Under the pieces are notes generated by a model. The model saw nothing but the letters and a program-made list of their open reading frames with translations, had not been told where the DNA came from and searched no databases. Shown here in pieces: positions 43,763 through 52,090 of a stretch of 64,000 nt of DNA. Made by a program: the position numbers and the translations under genes. The stretch is from Seonamhaeicola maritimus (GTDB lineage Bacteria > Bacteroidota > Bacteroidia > Flavobacteriales > Flavobacteriaceae): the NCBI RefSeq assembly GCF_008056315.1, contig NZ_VRKQ01000008.1:576957-640956 (forward strand), written 5' to 3'. The number at the start of each line of letters is the position of its first letter. The first letter of the stretch is position 1.

Positions 43763-45153
43763 AGAAATACCTTGGGTTTATTCTATATTTAGCTTGCGTA
43801 ATTGGTTTTTCACAAAACAAACAGATTTTATATGGGTTTTCAGAAATCCCACAGTCATTACTACAAAACCCTGGCGGAAAAGTAGATAATAATTGGTATT
43901 TCGGGATACCATTATTTTCACATATTCATGCCAATGCTGGAGCTTCTGGCGTTTCAACTTACGATTTGTTTGCTGATGATGGTGTTGATTTTAATTCTAA
44001 ATTAGAATCTATTGTCTATGATTTAAAACCTAATGATTTCTTTACTATAAATCAGCAACATGAAATTTTTTCAGGAGGTTTTGCTTATGGACCTAGTTAT
44101 AATAAAAATGAATATATAAGTTTTGGATTGTATCAAGAATTAGATGCCATTGTTTATTTCCCTAAAGACTATGCTGTATTAGTTTATGAAGGAAACCAGA
44201 ACAATATTAATAGACCTTTTAGTTTAGATCATTTAAATGGAGTTGCTGAATTGATTTCAGTTTTACATGTTGGTTACAATAAGAAAGTAAACGAAAGATT
44301 TACGTTTGGAGTTAGAGGAAAGATTTATTCAAGTATAATAAATTTAAGATCTTTAAATAATAATGGAACATTTATAACCAAACCAGGGGATAATAATGTT
44401 TACGATCATATTTTCGATTTAGACTTAAGTCTTGAAACATCGGGGTTAGTTAATTTAACTGAAAAAACAGATTTTGAACCCAATGATCTTACTAAACAAA
44501 TACTATTAGGAGGTAATTTAGGCTTAGGTGTAGATTTAGGATTTACTCATCAAATAGATAAACAATGGTATTTAGACGGGAGTTTATTAGATATAGGTTT
44601 TATAAGGCATAGTAAGAATATTGAAAGTTACGAATTGAAAGGCGATTATATTTTTGAAGGAATTAATCCTTTTTTTCCAGAAGTAGGATCTGGTCAAACG
44701 GCGGATGAATACTGGACAGAAATAGAAGAAGAGTTTGAAGACCTTTTTACTATAGACACTGTAAAAACTAAATACACCACGTTGCGCCCTATTAAATTAA
44801 ATGCTTCTATAAATTATGCTTTTGGAGAAAAATTAGATAAAGAATGTGATTGTACCTCTGAAGATTCTGAGTATTTAAACAGAGTTGGTTTACAGCTATA
44901 TGCAATAAAAAGACCTAGATTACCTCAGGTTGCACTTACGGCTTATTATTATAGAAGATTATTTAACGGATTAAATATTAAGGCTACCTATACCCTAGAT
45001 TCGTATTCATTTAGTAATATTGGATTAGGAATGTCTGCCCAATTGGGAGGTTTGAATTTTTATATAATGGCAGACAATTTTTTAGAATATAATAATATTT
45101 ATGATGCACAAAGTGTATCTTTACAACTCGGGTTTAACTATATATTTAATTAA
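43759..45153 (+). CDS. DUF5723 family outer membrane protein
   Basis: A 464-residue protein with signal peptide (first 18 residues, ending GFSQ). The start ILYGFSEIPQSLLQNPGG is the typical DUF5723 opening, followed by alternating strands (FTFGVRGKIYSSI; GLGVDLGFTHQI; GLGMSAQLGGLNFYIMADNFLEY) and an aromatic C-terminus, LQLGFNYIFN, as in outer membrane beta barrels. Function is unknown. Confidence 0.82.
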   Translation: MKKYLGFILYLACVIGFSQNKQILYGFSEIPQSLLQNPGGKVDNNWYFGIPLFSHIHANAGASGVSTYDLFADDGVDFNSKLESIVYDLKPNDFFTINQQHEIFSGGFAYGPSYNKNEYISFGLYQELDAIVYFPKDYAVLVYEGNQNNINRPFSLDHLNGVAELISVLHVGYNKKVNERFTFGVRGKIYSSIINLRSLNNNGTFITKPGDNNVYDHIFDLDLSLETSGLVNLTEKTDFEPNDLTKQILLGGNLGLGVDLGFTHQIDKQWYLDGSLLDIGFIRHSKNIESYELKGDYIFEGINPFFPEVGSGQTADEYWTEIEEEFEDLFTIDTVKTKYTTLRPIKLNASINYAFGEKLDKECDCTSEDSEYLNRVGLQLYAIKRPRLPQVALTAYYYRRLFNGLNIKATYTLDSYSFSNIGLGMSAQLGGLNFYIMADNFLEYNNIYDAQSVSLQLGFNYIFN

Positions 45154-45243
45154 AATGAAACATCCTAGTTAAAAGTTCTATGCTCGTGACGTATGAATTT
45201 ATGGATGTTACATGTGACAATTGAAAACAACAAACATAAACAC

Positions 45244-46134
45244 ATGAAAAGTAAGTTTCTATTCTCCATTGCCTTTTTATTACTATTTTCTAATGTTTTC
45301 TCTCAAACTAATTTAAACAATTACAAATATGTAATTGTTCCTAATAAGTTTGATTTTTTAAAAGATAAAGACCAATATCAATTAAACTCATTAGCTCAAT
45401 TTTTATTTGGTAAATATGGTTTTACTGCCTTAAAGGAAGGTGAAGACTATCCTCAAGATTTGAGATCTAATCGCTGTTTAGCACTTAGATCTGATGTTTT
45501 AAAAGAATCAGGTATGTTCAAGACTAGATTAAAAGTAGAGCTTAAAGATTGTAATGATCAAGTGATTTATACAACTGGGTTGGGAGAAAGTAGAGAGAAA
45601 GAGTTTAAAAAAGCTTATAACCAATCAATAAGAGAAGCATTCCTTTTTATAAGAGATCTTAATTATTCTTATGTGCCTAATGAGAGCATTACATCATTGG
45701 CTACAACCACAATAACTAGTACGTCACAGCCGGCCGCTAAAAGAGAAGTATCTCAAGAAATACAAGAACTAAAAGAAGAAATTGAAATCCTTAAAAAAGC
45801 GAAATTAGCAGCTGCTAAACAAGATTTGATTGTTAAGCCAAAACCTGTTGCTGAACTTGAGCCTGAAATACCGCCTAAAACAGAAATTGAAACAGCCAAA
45901 CCTATAGTAGCTAAACCTACGTCTAATATATTATATGCTCAGGAAATCTCAGGTGGTTTTCAATTAGTGGATAGTAGTCCAAAAGTGGTTTATAAGATTA
46001 AAAGTACGGGGCTAGACAATGTTTATTTGGTTGAAGGTAAAAGTGCTATTATCTATAAAAAAGGAAGTGCTTGGGTAATTGAGTATTACACTAATGGCGT
46101 CTTAAAAAAGGAAACTTTAAATATCAAATTTTGA
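45244..46134 (+). CDS. Secreted protein of unknown function with coiled-coil segment
   Basis: A 296-residue protein with signal peptide (MKSKFLFSIAFLLLFSNVFSQ); the start at 45244 is chosen because it places this signal at the N-terminus. Residues about 25-155 form a conserved-looking domain (YKYVIVPNKFDFLKDKDQYQ; REKEFKKAYNQSIREAFLFI). Residues about 165-195 are a short coiled coil and about 195-230 a proline/lysine-rich linker, before a small C-terminal beta domain. No family name recognised. Confidence 0.72.
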   Translation: MKSKFLFSIAFLLLFSNVFSQTNLNNYKYVIVPNKFDFLKDKDQYQLNSLAQFLFGKYGFTALKEGEDYPQDLRSNRCLALRSDVLKESGMFKTRLKVELKDCNDQVIYTTGLGESREKEFKKAYNQSIREAFLFIRDLNYSYVPNESITSLATTTITSTSQPAAKREVSQEIQELKEEIEILKKAKLAAAKQDLIVKPKPVAELEPEIPPKTEIETAKPIVAKPTSNILYAQEISGGFQLVDSSPKVVYKIKSTGLDNVYLVEGKSAIIYKKGSAWVIEYYTNGVLKKETLNIKF

Positions 46135-46210
46135 TTGAAGAGAATTCTTAGATGCTCTGCGTCTAGGTTTCCGCTTGCACTGTCATTTCTGTTAAAAGGG
46201 GAATCTAAAT

Positions 46211-46234
46211 AAAATAATTACTTAAAATTATTTT
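46211..46234. terminator. AT-rich hairpin between convergent genes
   Basis: AAAATAATT / AATTATTTT arms around a 6-base loop, between the convergent stops at 46134 and 46244. It is weak but could end both transcripts. Confidence 0.4.
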
Positions 46235-46243
46235 AATCTAATG

Positions 46244-47524
46244 TCAATAATCGTATTTACCTTTCCAGCGTTGTTTTAAAAATTCACGATGGGCATGTTC
46301 TCTAGTATTATCTCCTGGTTGGTAAAACTTAGTGTTCTTAATTTCATGGGGTAAAAATTCTTGGTCGGCAAAATTATTTTCATAGTTATGCGCGTATTTG
46401 TAGTTATCTCCATAACCAAGTTCTTTCATTAGTTTGGTGGGTGCGTTTCTAATCTCCAAAGGCACACTTAAATCACCAGTCTCCCTTACTTTTTGTTGTG
46501 CTAGTTTTATGGCAGCATAGGAAGCATTACTTTTAGGTGAACAGGCTAAATAGGTAGTACACTGACTTAGAATAATCCTAGATTCAGGATACCCAATGGT
46601 TGAAACCGCTTGAAAGGTATTGTTGGCAATTACTAGTGCTGTGGGGTTAGCATTCCCAATATCTTCACTAGCCGAAATAAGTAATCTGCGAGCAATAAAT
46701 TTTAAATCTTCACCACCTTCAATCATTCGTGCTAACCAATACACTGCTCCATTAGGATCACTTCCTCTAATAGATTTTATAAAAGCCGAAATAATGTCAT
46801 AATGTTGTTCTCCGGTTTTGTCATAGCGCACCGTATTATTTTGAACTTTTTCAAGTACCAGATCATCAGAAACAATAATTTCGTCATTGTCATCATAAGA
46901 ACTTATAATGAGTTCAAAAATATTTAACAGTTTTCTGGCATCACCACCAGAAAGCCTTAAAAGGGCAGAGGTTTCTTTAAGCTTTATGTTTTTTTTAGAG
47001 ATCAACTCATCTTTATCAATGGCCCGCTTTAATAGGGTCTCTAAATCATTTTTATCAAAGGCATTTAAAATATAAACCTGACACCGAGATAAAAGTGCCG
47101 AAATCACCTCAAAACTAGGGTTTTCCGTGGTGGCACCAATTAAGGTTATCCAGCCCTTTTCAACAGCTTGAAGTAAAGAATCTTGCTGAGATTTGCTAAA
47201 CCTATGAATTTCATCAATAAACAAAATTGGGTTTTTTGTAGTAAACAACCCGCCACTTTGTTTTGCTTTTTCAATAACATCTCTAACGTCTTTTACCCCA
47301 GAACTTATGGCGCTTAATGTATAAAACGGACGTCCAGATTCTGCGGCAATTATATTCGCTAATGTCGTTTTTCCTGTTCCTGGTGGGCCCCAAAAAATCA
47401 TTGACGGTATCAACCCATGCTTTATGCTTTGTGTTAAGGCACCGTTTGCTCCAACCAAATGTTCTTGGCTCACATAATCTTCCAAAGTCTTTGGGCGCAA
47501 TCGTTCAGCTAAAGGTTCATTCAT
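46244..47524 (-). CDS. rarA: Replication-associated recombination protein A (RarA/MgsA)
   Basis: AAA+ ATPase of the clamp-loader clade, 426 residues, acting at stalled replication forks. The Walker A is IFWGPPGTGKTTLANIIA (about 43-60), Walker B is ILFIDEIHRFSKSQQD (about 100-115), sensor 1 is LIGATTENPSFEV (about 127-139). The C-terminal tetramerisation region carries GSDPNGAVYWLARMIEGGED. It begins with RLRPKTLEDYVSQEHLVG as in the family. It stands alone, divergent from the rhomboid gene. Confidence 0.95.
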   Translation of the reverse strand: MNEPLAERLRPKTLEDYVSQEHLVGANGALTQSIKHGLIPSMIFWGPPGTGKTTLANIIAAESGRPFYTLSAISSGVKDVRDVIEKAKQSGGLFTTKNPILFIDEIHRFSKSQQDSLLQAVEKGWITLIGATTENPSFEVISALLSRCQVYILNAFDKNDLETLLKRAIDKDELISKKNIKLKETSALLRLSGGDARKLLNIFELIISSYDDNDEIIVSDDLVLEKVQNNTVRYDKTGEQHYDIISAFIKSIRGSDPNGAVYWLARMIEGGEDLKFIARRLLISASEDIGNANPTALVIANNTFQAVSTIGYPESRIILSQCTTYLACSPKSNASYAAIKLAQQKVRETGDLSVPLEIRNAPTKLMKELGYGDNYKYAHNYENNFADQEFLPHEIKNTKFYQPGDNTREHAHREFLKQRWKGKYDY

Positions 47525-47554
47525 GAATGTAAAATTAATCTATTTTTTGGTTTT

Positions 47555-47675
47555 GGGCGTGCCCCAAAAATTAATTTTGGGTCGGGCTTTTATTCATAGC
47601 TTTATATTCTATATTATTGAATTCATGAACATAAATGTTTCGCGTTACACGGTAACTTGCTACAATCCCTCACGC
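47555..47675 (-). repeat. Structured intergenic repeat, copy C
   Basis: On the minus strand it opens TGCGTGAGGGATTGTAGC, contains an AT-rich middle able to fold (TTCAT / ATGAA arms), then AAAGCCCGACCC, a second stem CCCAAAA / TTTTTGGG and ends GCACGCCC. The terminal motifs match copies A and B; the stem arms are different but still complementary. It fills most of the gap between rarA and the rhomboid gene. Confidence 0.6.
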
Positions 47676-47736
47676 ACATATCTGCCAATTTATCATTTTT
47701 CAATGTTTTGGTTAACTATTTGCTATCTTTAGTATT

Positions 47737-48462
47737 ATGAGGCAAAATCAACAGTTTAAATTTACAACGGGTGTTATAGCATATCCTGTTTTTTTTGTGC
47801 TAATCATTTGGTCGGTCCTTTCTTTTGAGGTCCGTTTTAATGTTAACTTTAATGAATACGGTGTGTATCCTCTTACCTTAAAAGGTTTGAGAGGAATTTT
47901 CTTTAGCCCTTTTATTCATGGTAGTATAGAGCACCTGTATCATAATACTATGCCCCTTTTTGTGCTTAGTATGGCACTTTTCTATTTTTATAGGTCCATA
48001 GCTTGGAAAGTTATTTTATGGGGTATTATTATTTCGGGGTTTTTAACCTGGTGCATTGGAAGACCATCATATCATATTGGGGCTAGCGGACTCATTTATG
48101 TATTGGTTAGCTTTACGTTTTTTAAAGGGATTTTCGCTAAACACTATCGGTTAATAGCATTGTCATTATTAGTGGTTTTTCTATACGGAAGTATGATATG
48201 GTATATAATTCCTATTAAAGAAGGCGTTTCTTGGGAGGGGCATTTAGCTGGTTTAATAACAGGGTTGTTATTCGCGTTATTTTTTAGAAGACAAATAGCA
48301 AAACCAAAAAAATTCGACTGGGAACAAGATCATTATAATGAGGACAATGATCCGTTTTTAAAACATTTTGATGAGGATGGGAATTTTATTGAAAATGTTG
48401 ACCCTCAAGAAGAGCAGGAGGAAGCTAAAATTAACTATATATTCAAAGAGGATAAGGACTAA
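47737..48462 (+). CDS. Rhomboid family intramembrane serine protease
   Basis: A 241-residue membrane protein with six hydrophobic segments. The catalytic serine is S117 in IGASGLIY and the histidine H169 in WEGHLAGLITG. The loop after the first helix carries FSPFIHGSIEHLYHNTMPLFVL, matching the HxxxxHxxxN pattern of the family. A 50-residue acidic cytosolic tail follows. The substrate is unknown. Confidence 0.92.
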   Translation: MRQNQQFKFTTGVIAYPVFFVLIIWSVLSFEVRFNVNFNEYGVYPLTLKGLRGIFFSPFIHGSIEHLYHNTMPLFVLSMALFYFYRSIAWKVILWGIIISGFLTWCIGRPSYHIGASGLIYVLVSFTFFKGIFAKHYRLIALSLLVVFLYGSMIWYIIPIKEGVSWEGHLAGLITGLLFALFFRRQIAKPKKFDWEQDHYNEDNDPFLKHFDEDGNFIENVDPQEEQEEAKINYIFKEDKD

Positions 48463-48493
48463 TTCAAACTAACAATCTAAGAAGTCTAGTTAT

Positions 48494-49231
48494 CTAATCA
48501 AGTCTTTGTCTTACTGCTTCATACAAAAATGCCCCACAGGCCACAGATACATTTAAAGATTCAATGTCACCAAGTAAAGGTAGTTTAGCTTTGTCATCAA
48601 CTACTTTTAAGGTAGAAGGGTTAATACCTCTATCTTCAGAACCCATAATAATAGCACAAGGTTCTTTAAAAGACACATCGTATAAAGTATTTTGTGTCTT
48701 TTCTGTAGCAGCAATCACTTTTATACCAGATGCTTGCATGTAAAATACGGCGTCTTTAATATGATCTACCTTGCAAATAGGGATTTTAAAAACCGCACCT
48801 GCACTTGTTTTTATAGTGTCTCCATTTACAGGAGCGCCTCCTTTTTTCTGAATAATAATGCCATCAACACCAGTACATTCTGCAGTACGTATAATAGCGC
48901 CAAAGTTTCTAACATCGCTTATTTGATCTAACAAAAGAAATAATGGTGTTTTACCAGATTCTACCACATTCAAAACCATATTTTCTAAATCATGAAACTC
49001 AATGGGCGATATTTGAGCTACGGCTCCCTGATGATTCTTTTTGGTAAGTCGATTAAGTTTTTCAATAGGAACATAAGAGGAATTGACACCTTGCTTTCTT
49101 AAAAGCGCTTCGAGTTCTGAAAACAACTCACCTCTTAGCCCTTTTTGAAGAAATACTTTATCTATGGTTTCTCCGGCATTAACAGCTTCAATAATGGCTC
49201 TAATCCCGAAAATTTGAGTTTGGTTTTCCAT
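48494..49231 (-). CDS. rlmB: 23S rRNA (guanosine-2'-O)-methyltransferase RlmB-like (SpoU family)
   Basis: A 245-residue SPOUT methyltransferase. The N-terminal substrate-binding domain begins IFGIRAIIEAVNAGETIDKVFLQKG. The SpoU motifs are LLDQISDVRNFGAIIRTAECTGVDGIII (about 100-127), IIMGSEDRGIN (about 194-204) and the knot LPLLGDIESLNVSVACGAFLYEAVRQR (about 215-241). It probably methylates G2251 of 23S rRNA, the standard RlmB role. Confidence 0.9.
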   Translation of the reverse strand: MENQTQIFGIRAIIEAVNAGETIDKVFLQKGLRGELFSELEALLRKQGVNSSYVPIEKLNRLTKKNHQGAVAQISPIEFHDLENMVLNVVESGKTPLFLLLDQISDVRNFGAIIRTAECTGVDGIIIQKKGGAPVNGDTIKTSAGAVFKIPICKVDHIKDAVFYMQASGIKVIAATEKTQNTLYDVSFKEPCAIIMGSEDRGINPSTLKVVDDKAKLPLLGDIESLNVSVACGAFLYEAVRQRLD

Positions 49232-49244
49232 CGGGTAAAGGTAT

Positions 49245-49275
49245 AAAAAAACACCTCTTAATGAGGTGCTTTTTT
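49245..49275 (-). terminator. Terminator of the susCD-subtilase operon
   Basis: GCACCTC-ATTAA-GAGGTG forms a stable stem followed on the minus strand by seven T. It lies 24 bases after the stop of the lipoprotein gene and just before the rlmB start. Confidence 0.85.
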
Positions 49276-49298
49276 ATATTTCTATTACTTATAATATT

Positions 49299-50042
49299 TT
49301 AACTTCCAGACACGGTGAATGATCTTGCTTCACCAGGTCCATAAAGACCATCAGAAGAAACTAAAACTGTACCACCTTGACTAATTGTATAAGGTCCAGC
49401 TCCATCAGCAAACCGATCATATATCGTAAATGTATAATCACCGGGTGCTAAACAAATAGATCTAGTTATACCACCCTCTAGTCCATCATAAGCCCCATAG
49501 GCACCAGGAGCACTTTCGTAAAGAGCATTACCACCTGCATCTTCTATTACCCAATAAATTTCTTCTGGCCAATCATCAAAAGTAAAATCTAATATAGTTT
49601 CAGGTTGTGGACAAACCTGTTTTAAGTTTAAACTAATTGGGTCACTAATAAAAAGACCATCATCAGGTGAAGTAAAACCAATAGCTAAAATATCATTCCC
49701 AGAAGTACTTACATTAGGGCCAACCACATCTATACTAAACATCCCAACATTTGAATTTGCAGGAACCGTTACCGAACTTGGAACAGAATAAGCAGAGGCA
49801 TCTGCTGTTGTTAAATCTGTATCTACAGCAATATTAAACATACGAGGAGTGCTGGCAGTATTAGAAGTTGCAATTTGCACTTCTTGTGAAGCAGTTCCAG
49901 TAGGGTCTACACCAATAGTAAAACCAGATTCAAGACCTACATAATCTATATCTAATATTGCAGGGGTATCATCATTTTTTTCACAATTGGTAAATACAAC
50001 AAGGCTCAGCATTATTGCACATAATGTTATAATTCTTTTCAT
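49299..50042 (-). CDS. Lipoprotein with beta-sandwich module, end of the susCD-protease operon
   Basis: A 247-residue protein with lipobox FTNC (Cys 20). Residues about 30-135 look like a beta-rich repeat region. The C-terminal about 100 residues (LDFTFDDWPEEIYWVIEDAGGNALYESAP; CLAPGDYTFTIYDRFADGAGPY) form a module frequently attached to secreted Bacteroidota proteases. It lies 28 bases after the subtilase gene, so it is probably a surface component of the same system. Confidence 0.72.
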   Translation of the reverse strand: MKRIITLCAIMLSLVVFTNCEKNDDTPAILDIDYVGLESGFTIGVDPTGTASQEVQIATSNTASTPRMFNIAVDTDLTTADASAYSVPSSVTVPANSNVGMFSIDVVGPNVSTSGNDILAIGFTSPDDGLFISDPISLNLKQVCPQPETILDFTFDDWPEEIYWVIEDAGGNALYESAPGAYGAYDGLEGGITRSICLAPGDYTFTIYDRFADGAGPYTISQGGTVLVSSDGLYGPGEARSFTVSGS

Positions 50043-50070
50043 AATTATATTGTTTTTAAGTTAGTCACTA

Positions 50071-51999
50071 TTATTTAATAATAATTTTTTTATAAAAATT
50101 TTGGCCTTCATTTTTAACACTAAGTATATAAAAACCAGAATTTAAGAAATTTGTTTTTATTTGTAATTTACTATTTTTAATATTATGCTCTTGATAAACT
50201 TTTCTACCATTCATATCCAGAATATTAATGTTAGAGTCACCAACTAGTTTAGATAAGTCGATGTTTAAAACATTTTTTACCGGATTTGGCCAAACTAAAA
50301 CATTAGCTATAGCATCTTTGGCAACTGTATTTAAAGTTAAATTAGTGCCCGTTAAAATTAAAGAAAAATCTTGAGACCCATTAGTTAAAGAGCCCTTATG
50401 AGTAACAGTAAGGGTATAATTACCAGCAGTTCCCGATGTAATGTCAATGTTTTCAATATTATCAACATCATTATCACCTTTAATAGCCGCTGCAGTTACA
50501 TCTGTTTTATCAAGTTTCCAAGGTAAATGAACTATTGCACCTGGGTCTTCAATTCTTAAATCTAAATCATTTACCAATCTAGGTGATAATACATTATTTG
50601 GGCTGTTGGAAGCCGTACCTGCCGGATCGGTCCAACAAATGGTTGCACTAATTGGTCCTGCATTAGCAGAGAAATTATAGGTATAAGATGCACCGTCAGA
50701 TAAAGTTAATTCAGTAATAACAGCTAAACTATTGGAGTTATCAGTAATGACATTTGCTCCAGCTTCTGCATCCAGTAATCCCCAACCTAAAAAAGGATCT
50801 GGTCCAATTTTACTATTATCATCTAAAGCTGTATGACAAGCCAACCCTCTTAAAGTGGCTGATTTCATATAAGTTGAGTTAAGACGATTATAATATTCTT
50901 GCAATAAGATAAGCGATCCCGTTACATTAGGAGCCGAAAATGAGGTGCCCCAAGTTAAGTTTTCATTCGTATAATCAGTATTGCCAGTATCGGTTGGAGA
51001 ATAAATATTTTCTCCATATCCTGCTATATCTGGTTTAATTCTAAAATCATCAGTAGGTCCTTGACTACTAAAACTACTCCTTGCAAAAAATTGTACACCT
51101 CCTGAACCATTAAAAAAAACATTGGCAGATGCCACAACTAGGTTGTTTTTAACTACACTCAAATCAGTTAGTTTGTCATATCCAAATGCGATTCCCCCAG
51201 TATAAGTATATACCCCTTCATTGCCCGCCGAAGTTATAGGCAAAAAGTAAGGTGCATTAAAAGTGATTTGATCCCATTCCCTAGAACGAGATGGGTAGGC
51301 TCCAATACGGTCAGCACTTTGCACTTGAGTACCACTATTATTAAAAATTGCAACTGTATATGAATGGTTTGATAGTATTAAGCCATTAGCTGCTGCTGCT
51401 GTCATTTCTAATTCAGCAGAATCCCAATCATAAGAATTAACTTTAGCTTTAGGAGCCATTCCTTTGGCATCAGGATCAATTCCCTTAGCTATTATGACGC
51501 CAGCAACTATTGTCGCATGGTCATCAATTATAGTTCCCGAAAGATCAGCAAATGTAACTCTTGATTGAGGTATGATTTGATCATCCGCAAACTCTACGTG
51601 AGAAGCAAGAGCACTTTCAGCATCCCAAACACCAACTATCATATTCTCACCATCAAGATTTAACCCAAGAATTCCGCCAGTATGTAATTTATCGGCCTTT
51701 GTGGCTTGGGCACATTCTGCATTATCCGTAGATATATAAATTGGCTTACCATCAACTATATCATCGATATAATAAGATTTACCATTTTTTTTGTCTTTTC
51801 GCTTAAGAGTCTTCCCTTTAAAATAATTAGCTATTCTAGCTTCTTTTTCTAAGTTTTTTTGATGCAGTTTTGCTTTAAGCACTGCAATACCATTTTGGTC
51901 ATAGCTATCAGCTATTTTTTTGCGCTCAGCATCTGTTTGCGCTGTTACTATAGTGCTTATTAGAAAAAACAAGAAAACAAGAATTTTAGTCATTTTCAT
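50071..51999 (-). CDS. Subtilisin-like serine protease (S8) with type IX secretion signal
   Basis: About 642 residues. Signal peptide MTKILVFLFFLISTIVTAQ; the start at 51999 is chosen because earlier frames only add a non-signal leader. The S8 triad is D126 (GVWDAESA), H161 (DDHATIVAG) and S353 (WGTSFSAPN), with the oxyanion Asn in ITSAGNEG. A beta-sandwich domain follows (about 420-550), then a T9SS type A sorting domain from about residue 565 (VLVWPNPVKNVLNIDL to FYKKIIIK). It is thus expected on the cell surface or outside. It lies downstream of susD with a long hairpin between. Confidence 0.92.
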   Translation of the reverse strand: MKMTKILVFLFFLISTIVTAQTDAERKKIADSYDQNGIAVLKAKLHQKNLEKEARIANYFKGKTLKRKDKKNGKSYYIDDIVDGKPIYISTDNAECAQATKADKLHTGGILGLNLDGENMIVGVWDAESALASHVEFADDQIIPQSRVTFADLSGTIIDDHATIVAGVIIAKGIDPDAKGMAPKAKVNSYDWDSAELEMTAAAANGLILSNHSYTVAIFNNSGTQVQSADRIGAYPSRSREWDQITFNAPYFLPITSAGNEGVYTYTGGIAFGYDKLTDLSVVKNNLVVASANVFFNGSGGVQFFARSSFSSQGPTDDFRIKPDIAGYGENIYSPTDTGNTDYTNENLTWGTSFSAPNVTGSLILLQEYYNRLNSTYMKSATLRGLACHTALDDNSKIGPDPFLGWGLLDAEAGANVITDNSNSLAVITELTLSDGASYTYNFSANAGPISATICWTDPAGTASNSPNNVLSPRLVNDLDLRIEDPGAIVHLPWKLDKTDVTAAAIKGDNDVDNIENIDITSGTAGNYTLTVTHKGSLTNGSQDFSLILTGTNLTLNTVAKDAIANVLVWPNPVKNVLNIDLSKLVGDSNINILDMNGRKVYQEHNIKNSKLQIKTNFLNSGFYILSVKNEGQNFYKKIIIK

Positions 52000-52027
52000 T
52001 CTTAGGGGTAGAGAATTAGAGAGTTTT

Positions 52028-52066
52028 AATATATGCAATCATCTAAATTAGATGATTGCATATATT
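52028..52066. promoter_or_regulatory. 39-nt near-perfect hairpin between susD and the subtilase gene
   Basis: Two 19-base perfect arms (AATATATGCAATCATCTAA and its complement) around a single base. On the minus strand it is not followed by a T run, so it does not look like a plain terminator. Its place 25 bases after susD and 29 before the protease start suggests mRNA end protection or attenuation. Confidence 0.65.
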
Positions 52067-52090
52067 TTAATTTTAAAAATAGCCTACCAA

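Noticed and set aside
46149-46166. Small hairpin TAGATGC/GCGTCTA after the secreted-protein gene
   Set aside because: Seven base pairs with a G-U, a 3-base loop and no T run; too weak to call as a terminator.
52028-52066. The long hairpin as a simple terminator after susD
   Set aside because: No T run follows on the minus strand, and the subtilase gene follows closely without a visible promoter of its own; the strong terminator for the unit is at 49245-49275.
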